Positions 7,053 to 13,356 of a stretch of DNA of 13,709 nt are shown in pieces. The stretch spans positions 1-13,709 of the forward strand of contig WFMN01000079.1 of NCBI GenBank assembly GCA_015489095.1, in the 5' to 3' direction. The notes under the pieces were generated by a model that saw only the letters and a program-made list of their open reading frames with translations, did not search any database and had not been told where the DNA came from. The stretch comes from Mariprofundaceae bacterium. Its GTDB lineage: Bacteria > Pseudomonadota > Zetaproteobacteria > Mariprofundales > J009. The position numbers and the translations under genes are program-made. Position 1 is the stretch's first letter. The number at the start of each line of letters is the position of its first letter.

Positions 7053-8309
7053 ATGTCCGAACAAAACAAGCTAACCGAAAAAGACACGCTGGTTCAGAGT
7101 CTTATCGACGATCTCGATACCATGCGCCCCTTTGTGCTGGCGTCCAAGAAACAGAACGCCGAACTGCGTAGCATCCTGCGGCGGATGTCGGACTATCTTG
7201 AGCGGTTGCAGGCGCTCCCCTTTATCCCGCTGGAGCAGTATCGCCAGTTGGCGCGGTTGCTCGCCCGACTGGTGGACGCGGAACATGGCTCTCTGCTCTC
7301 TCCGCAGGCGGGTAGGGCGATCAGCAACACCGATTTCGAGGCGTTGCGCGACCATGTGGAAGCGCGGCGCCGATTGTTTGATCAGTCGCAACAGGATGTG
7401 CCCTTGCTGCACAAGATCATCGCCCGCTGCAGCGCGTTGATCGGGCGTGAAATCGCTGGCGATGACGACATCGCCACCAAAGGGCGGGCGCTGGAGATGA
7501 TGCTGCGCAGCCATCAGCAGGAAGACCGTAGCATGCGGAATGAACTCAATGACTTGATCGCCCTGCTGGGTAGCTCGTTGAAGGAGATGTCGCAGGTGTT
7601 GAGCGAGGTCGGTGAGGAGTCATCGGAACTGGCGGAGGCGCAGAAAATGCTATCGCAGGAGCTTCCCGATGACCCGAAAGAGGCGAAGCGGCTCCTCGAG
7701 CGGGCACGGGAGGATATCGTGGCCGCCGGCAACAAGGTGGTCGAGGCCAATTCGGCGATGCAGCGGCAGATGCAGCAGCAGATGAAGCAGATGTCCGAAC
7801 TGAGCGAGCAACTCAAAGCGGCGGAGATGCAGGCGCGAAACGATCCGTTGACCGGGCTGGCCAACCGCCGCCGCCTAGCGGAGTTCTTGCGCGACTTGGA
7901 TACCGAAACCGTCAGCTTTGTGATGCTGGATATCGACTTTTTCAAGAAGATCAACGATCAATACGGCCACGACGCCGGAGACGAGGTGCTATCGGATCTG
8001 GCGGAGGTACTGACCGGCTGCGTGCGCGAGGGTGATATGGTCGCCCGGTTGGGAGGGGAGGAGTTTTGTGTCGTTTTCCCCGACACCGAACTGGCGATCG
8101 CCGGCGAATTGGCGGAAAAGCTGCGCATGGCGATCGAGGTGCATGAGTTCAAGACCTCGGCGGGATCCATCCCTGTCAGCATCAGCCTTGGGGTGGCGGA
8201 GCGGCTGCCGAACGAAGCCAACTCGGCATGGATCAAACGGGCGGATGAGGCGCTCTACCAATCCAAAACCAACGGCCGCAATCGCGTCAGTCTCGCCGAC
8301 AGGGCTTGA
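7053..8309 (+). CDS. Diguanylate cyclase (GGDEF) with coiled-coil N-terminal half
   Basis: The 418-aa protein is predicted to be soluble and to make cyclic di-GMP from two GTP. The C-terminal GGDEF domain (about 264-415) starts at NDPLTGLANRR, has the metal-site stretch LDIDFFKKINDQYGHDAGDEVL, and the active-site motif G334-G-E-E-F338, the GGEEF variant found in active enzymes such as PleD. An inhibitory I-site RxxD is present as R325-E-G-D328, exactly five residues before GGEEF, so product feedback is expected. Residues about 1-150 are helical and match no sensor domain I can name. Residues about 150-260 are rich in Q, E, M and L and look like a coiled coil that could drive dimerisation. There is no membrane segment or signal peptide. 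A purine-rich stretch (GAGAGGCAGGG, about 7037-7046) precedes the ATG. The stop overlaps the -35 box of the next promoter. Confidence 0.92.
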   Translation: MSEQNKLTEKDTLVQSLIDDLDTMRPFVLASKKQNAELRSILRRMSDYLERLQALPFIPLEQYRQLARLLARLVDAEHGSLLSPQAGRAISNTDFEALRDHVEARRRLFDQSQQDVPLLHKIIARCSALIGREIAGDDDIATKGRALEMMLRSHQQEDRSMRNELNDLIALLGSSLKEMSQVLSEVGEESSELAEAQKMLSQELPDDPKEAKRLLERAREDIVAAGNKVVEANSAMQRQMQQQMKQMSELSEQLKAAEMQARNDPLTGLANRRRLAEFLRDLDTETVSFVMLDIDFFKKINDQYGHDAGDEVLSDLAEVLTGCVREGDMVARLGGEEFCVVFPDTELAIAGELAEKLRMAIEVHEFKTSAGSIPVSISLGVAERLPNEANSAWIKRADEALYQSKTNGRNRVSLADRA

Positions 8310-8334
8310 CTTTTTGATTGCGGGCTGCTATAAA
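8306..8334 (+). promoter_or_regulatory. Near-consensus sigma-70 promoter
   Basis: TTGACT (8306-8311) and TATAAA (8329-8334) are separated by exactly 17 bases, each one base off consensus. The -35 box overlaps the TGA stop of the diguanylate cyclase gene. Transcription would start near 8341. The leader can form a small hairpin (TCCAC-GGT-GTGGA, 8349-8361, extendable through CCG/CGG) before the Shine-Dalgarno at 8381-8388. This is the best sigma-70 match I found in the window. Confidence 0.75.
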
Positions 8335-8380
8335 CGCGGCCGTCCGTTTCCACGGTGTGGAGCGGAATGATACCGGGATA

Positions 8381-8388
8381 AGAGGGGG
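8381..8388 (+). promoter_or_regulatory. Shine-Dalgarno pointing to a truncated start
   Basis: AGAGGGGG sits well for initiation at the ATG at 8393, but that frame reads only ATG GCC before TGA (8399-8401). The long ORF uses the frame one base over, and its first start codon is the GTG at 8403, about 14 bases away and too far for good initiation. Either the site serves the GTG poorly, or one base has been gained between 8399 and 8402. Confidence 0.6.
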
Positions 8389-8402
8389 TCGAATGGCCTG
8401 AA

Positions 8403-9098
8403 GTGTTAAGTGACGCCGCGTTTGCCTCGGCGCTAACCAGTTCGTACCGAGCCAATCTGCTGCTACCGCAGCTGAAGCCGCCTGTGAAAGATACCGCACG
8501 GGCGAACAGGGATGCTGCGTCCCGCGCGGACGCGAAACAGCAGCAAAATGCCGACCAGCGCAAGGCCGACGCCCGTAACGCCGCTGCGCGCCAGTCGGCG
8601 GCGAGCGCCGCCCGTGCCGCGGAGGGGCGGCGGCTCACAAGGGCTTCCCAAGCGCAGGCTGCCGCCCGCGCCAACGAACTGCGTGCCGCCGCCGATACAA
8701 ACCGCGCCGCTATTCAGACGGCGGATCGCGTCACCCTGAACAGTGTATCGGAAATCGCGCAGCGAACTTTAGCCGGCCAACGCCTGCACGCCGGGGATGA
8801 GACCGAAAAGGCGAAACAACGGTTCGCGGAGGCCAATCAGGCAGGGCTCTATCGCTTACGCGATGTGAAGAAGAGCAGCGCTGGCAGTCAGCAGGCCGTG
8901 GCAGCCGAGATCAACAAGTCGGCCGCGGTGCTCACTCGCGCACAGGTGAGCGCGGCGCCGGTTTCGGTACAACCCGCTTCGGCGGCACAACGCTACCAGC
9001 AGTTGAACGCGGCAACCTCACCGGTTGCGACAAGCGGGAATCATGCGTCGTCGGGTGGGAAGCCGGCAGCCACCGGCGGGGTGAGTTTGCGGGCGTAA
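8403..9098 (+). CDS. Ala-rich helical protein of unknown function, possible 5' frameshift
   Basis: I do not recognise this 231-aa protein. The opening LSDAAFASALTSSYRANLL weakly resembles the N-terminal helix of some alphaproteobacterial flagellins, but no flagellin body follows. Residues about 25-105 are a highly charged Ala/Arg/Gln/Asp helix with no breaks, probably a coiled coil. Residues about 105-190 are mixed, and the C-terminal 45 residues are Ser/Ala/Gly-rich and probably disordered, ending GGVSLRA. There is no Cys or Trp, no signal peptide and no membrane segment. Codon third positions are GC-rich like those of its neighbours, which supports a real gene. The GTG start is poorly placed. 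Removing t8399 would join it to the ATG at 8393, with the N-terminus becoming MAEVLSDAAF behind a good Shine-Dalgarno. It has its own sigma-70 promoter and precedes a sigma-28-driven gene, so a motility or surface role is a guess only. Confidence 0.7.
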   Translation: MLSDAAFASALTSSYRANLLLPQLKPPVKDTARANRDAASRADAKQQQNADQRKADARNAAARQSAASAARAAEGRRLTRASQAQAAARANELRAAADTNRAAIQTADRVTLNSVSEIAQRTLAGQRLHAGDETEKAKQRFAEANQAGLYRLRDVKKSSAGSQQAVAAEINKSAAVLTRAQVSAAPVSVQPASAAQRYQQLNAATSPVATSGNHASSGGKPAATGGVSLRA

Positions 9099-9176
9099 CA
9101 CTGGCGACCTTGCAAAGGGTTCGCGCGTACAATCAGCTTGTTACAAAGCTATCGACACGGAACGCCGCCTAGTTTC

Positions 9177-9203
9177 TAAAGTCCGGAACAGAATCGGCGA
9201 TAG
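9177..9203 (+). promoter_or_regulatory. Sigma-28 (FliA) type flagellar promoter
   Basis: TAAAGTCC (9177-9184), an 11-base spacer and GGCGATAG (9196-9203) match the enterobacterial FliA consensus TAAAGTTT-N11-GCCGATAA at 6 of 8 and 6 of 8 positions with exact spacing. The core TAAAGT and CGATA are intact. Transcription would start near 9210, leaving a leader of about 44 bases before the ATG at 9254. No comparable sigma-70 pair was seen in the same gap. Confidence 0.7.
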
Positions 9204-9240
9204 TGTAAGCTGGGTTGTCATGTTGGCATACCCGTATCAG

Positions 9241-9248
9241 AAAGGAGG
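9241..9248 (+). promoter_or_regulatory. Perfect Shine-Dalgarno that fixes the small-protein start
   Basis: AAAGGAGG lies 5 bases before the ATG at 9254. The reading frame is open further upstream to a TTG at 9215, but that would place this ideal ribosome-binding site inside the coding region, so the ATG is taken as the true start. The match suggests strong translation. Confidence 0.85.
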
Positions 9249-9253
9249 TTAAC

Positions 9254-9553
9254 ATGCAAATAGGCTCGGTGGCACCCGCCGTCACGCCGATTCGTCCTGA
9301 CTTTAACCAGAATCAGGCACAACAGGTTCAGGAGCGGAAGAGTTCGTCCACTCAGGTGCAGGTTGCGCCCAATTTGGCCCAAAGCCAGAGCGGGGAGGCG
9401 GTGGAAGCGCAGGCTAAGGAGGTCAGCGAAGGGTCGCCGGTTCAGGCCGCGGAGGGGGAAGCCCCTTCCAAGCCGGCATTGGTTGCCCAAGCAGAGGCCA
9501 ATCCGAGGGCTCAGCGGCAGCAAGGAACCAATCAATTGGATGTCTTTGCCTGA
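9254..9553 (+). CDS. Small polar protein of unknown function, probably flagellar-regulon member
   Basis: This 99-aa protein is rich in Gln, Ala, Ser, Glu and Pro and lacks Cys, Trp, Tyr and His, so it is probably disordered. It has no signal peptide or membrane segment. A slightly hydrophobic start (MQIGSVAPAVTPI) and a short hydrophobic C-terminus (NQLDVFA) flank the polar middle. I do not recognise a family. Expression is well supported: a FliA-type promoter, a perfect Shine-Dalgarno and an intrinsic terminator beginning about 26 bases after the stop make a complete single-gene transcription unit. Sigma-28 normally drives late flagellar, filament, anti-sigma-factor and chemotaxis genes, so a late motility role is inferred. 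It is too dissimilar to FlgM for me to call it an anti-sigma factor. It uses more A/T-ending codons than the genes around it. Confidence 0.75.
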   Translation: MQIGSVAPAVTPIRPDFNQNQAQQVQERKSSSTQVQVAPNLAQSQSGEAVEAQAKEVSEGSPVQAAEGEAPSKPALVAQAEANPRAQRQQGTNQLDVFA

Positions 9554-9579
9554 GGCCGAAGCACCTGCTTTCTCACAAC

Positions 9580-9610
9580 AAGGCAGCGCCCTGGGGGCGC
9601 TGCCTTTTTT
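9580..9610 (+). terminator. Strong intrinsic terminator
   Basis: A perfect stem GGCAGCGCC (9582-9590) / GGCGCTGCC (9596-9604) is extendable by a C-G pair inside and A-T pairs outside. It closes over a tiny loop and is followed by TTTTTT (9605-9610). It ends the small sigma-28 gene's transcript and isolates it from lepA. Confidence 0.95.
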
Positions 9611-9646
9611 ATGGCGGCTTCAAGCGATTGCGCACAGGGCCGTCAT

Positions 9647-9666
9647 CGCGGCCACGGATGGCCGCG
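9647..9666. other. Hairpin in the lepA leader region
   Basis: CGCGGCCA (9647-9654) and TGGCCGCG (9659-9666) form a perfect 8-base stem over a CGGA tetraloop. It is followed by an A-rich stretch, not T, so it is not a terminator on the + strand. It lies between the terminator and lepA, where no clear promoter could be read. It could be a leader structure or a repeat remnant. Confidence 0.4.
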
Positions 9667-9730
9667 CAAAGAAAAACGGGGGATAGGGCGTAGCCTCACT
9701 CCGCTTATCGCACTAGGGTGCGCGCCATCT

Positions 9731-11533
9731 ATGCAACGCGACCATATCCGAAACTTCTCCATTATCGCCCACATCGACCACGGAAAATCGACGCTGGCGG
9801 ATCGTCTGATCGAGTTGACCGGCGCCCTCTCCGAACGGGAGATGAAAAAACAGGTGCTCGATTCGATGGAGATCGAGCAGGAGCGCGGCATTACCATTAA
9901 GGCGCAGACCGCCAGCCTCGATTATCACGCCGCCGACGGCGAGTGGTACCGTCTGAACCTGATCGACACCCCGGGACATGTTGATTTCACTTACGAAGTG
10001 TCGCGCTCGCTACAGGCCTGCGAGGGGGCGCTGCTGATCGTGGATGCGACCCAAGGGGTGGAGGCGCAAACACTGGCCAATGTCTGGCTTGCGCTGGAGA
10101 ACGACCTCGAGATTATCCCCGTTATCAACAAGATCGACCTTCCAAGCGCCGATGTTGACGAGGCCAAACGGCAGATCGAGGAGGTGATCGGTATCGACGC
10201 CTCGGAGGCGATTGCCATCTCAGCCAAGAGCGGGGAGGGGGTAGAGGATGTGCTGGAGGCGGTGGTCAAACGGCTACCGCCGCCGGCGGGGGATCTGGCC
10301 GCGCCGCTGTCGGCGTTGATCATCGACTCTTGGTTCGATGCCTATGTCGGCGCGGTCGCGCTGGTGCGCATCGTGGATGGTCGGCTGGCGAAAAAGGACC
10401 GTTTTCGCCTCTTCTCCAACGGCGCCTGCTACGAGGCGCAGGAGGTTGGCCGCTTCTGCCCGGCCGCGCGCGCCTGCGATGCGCTGGAAGCCGGGGATGT
10501 CGGCTATCTGATCGGTGGCGTGAAGCAACTCTCCGATCTGAGGGTGGGGGATACCGTCACGCTGGAGAAACGGCCTGCGGCGACACCCCTTCCCGGTTTC
10601 CGCGAGCCGAAACCGATGGTGTTCTCCGGCCTTTACCCGGTCGATTCCGCCGACTACAGCGAGTTGCGCGACGCTTTGGATAAACTGCATCTCAACGACT
10701 CCTCCTTCGTGTTTGAGCCGGAAAACTCATCGGCGTTGGGGCTGGGGTTTCGCTGCGGCTATCTTGGCATGCTCCACATGGAGATCGTGCAGGAGCGGCT
10801 GGAGCGGGAGTTTGACCTCGACCTCATCACCACGGCGCCGAGCGTGGTGTACCGGCTGACGATGACAGACGGTTCCGTTCGCGAGATCTCCAACCCCAGC
10901 GAGTTCCCCGAACCGATCCGCATCAAGCGTGTGGAAGAGCCGACGGTAACCGCCAACATCTTCGTGCCGGAGGCCTATGTCGGGGTGATGATGAAGCTGT
11001 GTCAGGAGCGGCGGGGGATCCAGCAGACCATGAAGTTTATCGGTCAGGGGAGGGTAATGATCACCTACAACCTGCCGCTGGCGGAGATGGTGATCGATTT
11101 TCACGACAAGATGAAATCGGCCACCCGCGGCTACGCCTCGATGGATTACGAATTGGCCGATTTTCGCGAAGAGAGCGTGGTGAAAATGGATGTGCTGGTG
11201 CACGGCGAGCCGGTGGACGCGCTGTCGCTCATCATTCACCGCTCGGTGGCGGAGTCGCGCGGGCGCGAACTGGTGAAGAAACTGCGCCAGCTCATTCCTA
11301 GGCAGCAGTTCGATGTGCCGGTGCAGGCGGCGATCGGCGGCAAGATCCTGGCGCGCGAAACGATCAAGGCGGTACGCAAGAATGTGACAGCCAAATGTTA
11401 CGGTGGCGATATAACGCGTAAGCGTAAGCTATTGGAAAAACAGAAGCGCGGCAAAAGGCGTATGAAGGCGATCGGCAGTGTTGAAGTGCCGCAGGAGGCC
11501 TTCCTCGCCGTGCTGAAATTGGGAGAAGATTGA
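9731..11533 (+). CDS. lepA: Elongation factor 4 (LepA), translational GTPase
   Basis: This ribosome-associated GTPase is reported to act on the translocation complex and in initiation or subunit assembly. The 600 residues match E. coli LepA (599). GTPase motifs are G1 AHIDHGKST (13-21), G3 DTPGH (79-83), G4 NKID (133-136) and G5 SAKSGEG. EF4-specific sequence includes MVFSGLYPVDSADY, the GLGFRCGYLGMLHMEI stretch, and the C-terminal basic region GGDITRKRKLLEKQKRGKRRMK that contacts the ribosome. The frame stays open upstream to an ATG at 9611 just after the terminator, but homologues begin MQRDHIRNFSIIAHIDHGK, so the ATG at 9731 is chosen. Its Shine-Dalgarno is weak (AGGG about 12 bases upstream). 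The stop overlaps the lepB start by one base. It heads a lepA-lepB-DUF4845-rnc-era operon. Confidence 0.97.
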   Translation: MQRDHIRNFSIIAHIDHGKSTLADRLIELTGALSEREMKKQVLDSMEIEQERGITIKAQTASLDYHAADGEWYRLNLIDTPGHVDFTYEVSRSLQACEGALLIVDATQGVEAQTLANVWLALENDLEIIPVINKIDLPSADVDEAKRQIEEVIGIDASEAIAISAKSGEGVEDVLEAVVKRLPPPAGDLAAPLSALIIDSWFDAYVGAVALVRIVDGRLAKKDRFRLFSNGACYEAQEVGRFCPAARACDALEAGDVGYLIGGVKQLSDLRVGDTVTLEKRPAATPLPGFREPKPMVFSGLYPVDSADYSELRDALDKLHLNDSSFVFEPENSSALGLGFRCGYLGMLHMEIVQERLEREFDLDLITTAPSVVYRLTMTDGSVREISNPSEFPEPIRIKRVEEPTVTANIFVPEAYVGVMMKLCQERRGIQQTMKFIGQGRVMITYNLPLAEMVIDFHDKMKSATRGYASMDYELADFREESVVKMDVLVHGEPVDALSLIIHRSVAESRGRELVKKLRQLIPRQQFDVPVQAAIGGKILARETIKAVRKNVTAKCYGGDITRKRKLLEKQKRGKRRMKAIGSVEVPQEAFLAVLKLGED

Positions 11534-12207
11534 TGGTGGCAAACACGGACAAACCGGCATGGCGCGAGTGGTTGGAGAGCCTGATCGTGATCGCGTTGAT
11601 CGCGGTTGTGGTGCGCAGCTTCATCGTGGCGCCGTTCAAGATTCCCTCCTCGAGCATGGTGCCAACCCTCGAGGTGGGGGATTATCTGTTTGTGCTGCGC
11701 TACAGCTACGGCCTTCGGGTGCCGTTTACCGATATCCAGTGGCGGGCGAGGCCGCCCAAGCGAGGGGATGTGGCGGTGTTTGACTATCCGAACGACCGCA
11801 GCAAGGATTACATCAAGCGGATTGTCGGCCTGCCCGGAGACAAGATCGTGTACCAAGACAATAAGCTCTACATCAACGGCAAGCGCATGCCATTGACCGA
11901 TGTTGGGGAACACCCCTATTTTCTCGGCGATGGCTCCGTCGATATCGCCGAAGAGTATATCGAGCAGTTGGGGGCGGTGCGCCATTCGGTGCTGCGTAAG
12001 GGCTTTTCGATCAAGGATGGCGAGTGGACGGTTCCTGATGGCATGTATTTCGCGATGGGGGACAACCGCAACAACTCCATGGACTCCCGCTTCTGGGGAT
12101 TTGTTCCGCAGAGCTACCTTGTCGGCAAGGCGCTGATCATCTGGTGGTCTTGGGATAGTCATAGACATGCTCCCCGCTGGGGGAGGATCGGGCAGTTGAT
12201 CGAGTAG
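11533..12207 (+). CDS. lepB: Signal peptidase I
   Basis: This inner-membrane serine protease cuts signal peptides from exported proteins on the periplasmic side. The 224-aa protein has a single N-terminal membrane helix (about 14-33), against two in E. coli LepB. Family boxes in order are PSSSMVPTL with the nucleophile S41, RGDVAVFDYP, and DYIKRIVGLPGD with the general-base K95. The last box is GDNRNNSMDSR, where Asn replaces the more common Asp of GDNRDNS. The ATG at 11533 overlaps the lepA TGA (TGATG), with GGGAGAAG about 4 bases upstream; the TTG one codon earlier is unlikely. Coupling of lepB to lepA is the classic arrangement, and a DUF4845 gene follows 13 bases later. Confidence 0.96.
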   Translation: MVANTDKPAWREWLESLIVIALIAVVVRSFIVAPFKIPSSSMVPTLEVGDYLFVLRYSYGLRVPFTDIQWRARPPKRGDVAVFDYPNDRSKDYIKRIVGLPGDKIVYQDNKLYINGKRMPLTDVGEHPYFLGDGSVDIAEEYIEQLGAVRHSVLRKGFSIKDGEWTVPDGMYFAMGDNRNNSMDSRFWGFVPQSYLVGKALIIWWSWDSHRHAPRWGRIGQLIE

Positions 12208-12220
12208 AGGAGGTGTGATC

Positions 12221-12664
12221 ATGCAGGAACGGGGATTTTCCGTGGTAGGGCTGTTGGCTGTGTTGGCCGTCGTGGCGGCGATCGTGGATATCGGCTACCA
12301 AGTGATTCCGATTTACAACACCGAGAGTTCGGTGCAATCGGTGTTCGACTCGATGGTCGAGCATCAAGCCAGCCTCTCCGAATCGGAGGTGAAAGGGAAG
12401 CTCAGGGAGGCGCTGGAGGTGGAGTACATCAACCCGGATACCGACCTTCCCCCCGAGTTTTTCGACAATCTGGTCATCGTCGCGCAGGATGGAAAACTGG
12501 ATCTGAGTACTTTTTACCACGAAGAGGCGTGGCTGTTGGGCATGCCGGAGGCCTACAACGACCCCGATCTGGATGAGAAGGATATGCAGCTCAGCGCGTG
12601 GGAGCAGTTGCAGGTGAAGGCGCGGCTCGATTTTGACTTCGATATCTCCGCGCATACCCCTTGA
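12221..12664 (+). CDS. DUF4845 family small membrane protein
   Basis: This 147-aa protein has one hydrophobic helix near the N-terminus (about 6-27) and a soluble remainder, probably periplasmic. Position between lepB and rnc, length, and the pattern of a short charged N-terminus, a hydrophobic helix and an acidic tail match the DUF4845 family known from Pseudomonas and relatives. Function is unknown. The N-terminus MQERGFSVVGLLAVLAVVAA resembles a type IV prepilin leader (charged, G then F, then a helix), although the usual Glu at position 5 of the mature protein is missing. AGGAGG (12208-12213) is 7 bases from the ATG at 12221 but only 1 base from the in-frame GTG at 12215, so the ATG is chosen. 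The stop overlaps the rnc TTG by 3 bases. Confidence 0.8.
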   Translation: MQERGFSVVGLLAVLAVVAAIVDIGYQVIPIYNTESSVQSVFDSMVEHQASLSESEVKGKLREALEVEYINPDTDLPPEFFDNLVIVAQDGKLDLSTFYHEEAWLLGMPEAYNDPDLDEKDMQLSAWEQLQVKARLDFDFDISAHTP

Positions 12665-13356
12665 AGCAGGCGGATAGCGCGACGAAAGAACTGTCGGCCT
12701 TGACCGAGCGCGTCGGGCACCCGTTTCGTGATCCGAGCCTGCTGGAGCGCGCGCTAACCCATCGCTCCTTTCAGCGTGAACACAATGAGCGGTTGGAGTT
12801 TCTTGGCGATGCCGTGTTGGAACTGGTGATCTCCGCAGCCATTTTTCAACGCTATCCGCAGTGCGCGGAAGGGGAGCTGACGCGGATGCGCGCCCGCCTA
12901 GTTGAGCGCGCGGGGCTGCTTGCAACGGCAGATACCTGGCGGCTGGCGCCGTTGATGCGCGTCAGCAAGGGGGAGCGCACCGCCGGTGGCAGGCCGCGCG
13001 CCGAGTCGGTTGTCGCCAACGGGGTGGAGGCGGTCATCGGCGCCGTGTTTGTCGATGGCGGTTACCCAGCCGCCGAAAAGGTTGTGCTGACGGCGTGGGC
13101 GACGCGGCTGGAACACGCCTTGGAACAGCCGGTGATCGACGCCAAAACCGCGCTACAGGAGTGGACACAACAGCGTGGGATGGGGCTTCCGGCCTATCGC
13201 TGCGAAGACCGCGGGGTAGGGCGCAGCCCCCGTTTTGTCGCGATCTGCCACATCGGTGATGCGATGCGGGGGGAGGGGACAGGCGACCGCAAAAAAGAGG
13301 CGGAGCAGCAGGCGGCGGAAGCGGCACTTGCAGCATTACAGCAGCAAAATGACTGA
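12661..13356 (+). CDS. rnc: Ribonuclease III
   Basis: This double-strand-specific endoribonuclease processes 16S/23S rRNA precursors and regulates mRNAs. The 231-aa protein has the RNase III domain (about 13-150) with signature HNERLEFLGDAVLEL, giving E43, E46 and D50, and the second active-site segment VANGVEA with E123. A double-stranded RNA-binding domain follows (about 160-228: DAKTALQEW through GDRKKEAEQQAAEAAL). Asn120 occupies the position of the active-site Asp114 of E. coli, a possible change in metal coordination. The best start is the TTG at 12661, overlapping the preceding stop. It has no clear Shine-Dalgarno, so coupled translation is likely; a TTG at 12700 would leave too short an N-terminus. 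It overlaps era by 8 bases, the usual rnc-era order. Confidence 0.95.
   Translation: MKQADSATKELSALTERVGHPFRDPSLLERALTHRSFQREHNERLEFLGDAVLELVISAAIFQRYPQCAEGELTRMRARLVERAGLLATADTWRLAPLMRVSKGERTAGGRPRAESVVANGVEAVIGAVFVDGGYPAAEKVVLTAWATRLEHALEQPVIDAKTALQEWTQQRGMGLPAYRCEDRGVGRSPRFVAICHIGDAMRGEGTGDRKKEAEQQAAEAALAALQQQND

Noticed and set aside
8381..8405. Programmed +1 frameshift like that of prfB (AGGGGG before a UGA)
   Set aside because: The purine run is too far from the UGA, and the GCC codon does not allow tRNA slippage into CCT, so a simple disruption or alternative start is more likely.
9103..9113. Possible sigma-54 element (GG...GC)
   Set aside because: The GG and GC are 7 bases apart instead of the required 10.
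9110..9133. Possible sigma-70 promoter TTGCAA...TACAAT
   Set aside because: The spacer is only 12 bases, too short for sigma-70.
9611..9730. 40-residue N-terminal extension of LepA from the ATG at 9611
   Set aside because: That ATG directly follows the terminator T-run with no ribosome site. The extension is unlike LepA, and homologues begin at MQRDHIRNFS.
11398..12222. Minus-strand open frame of 274 codons opposite lepA/lepB
   Set aside because: It spans two certain + strand genes and has shadow-type composition (His, Arg, Pro rich).
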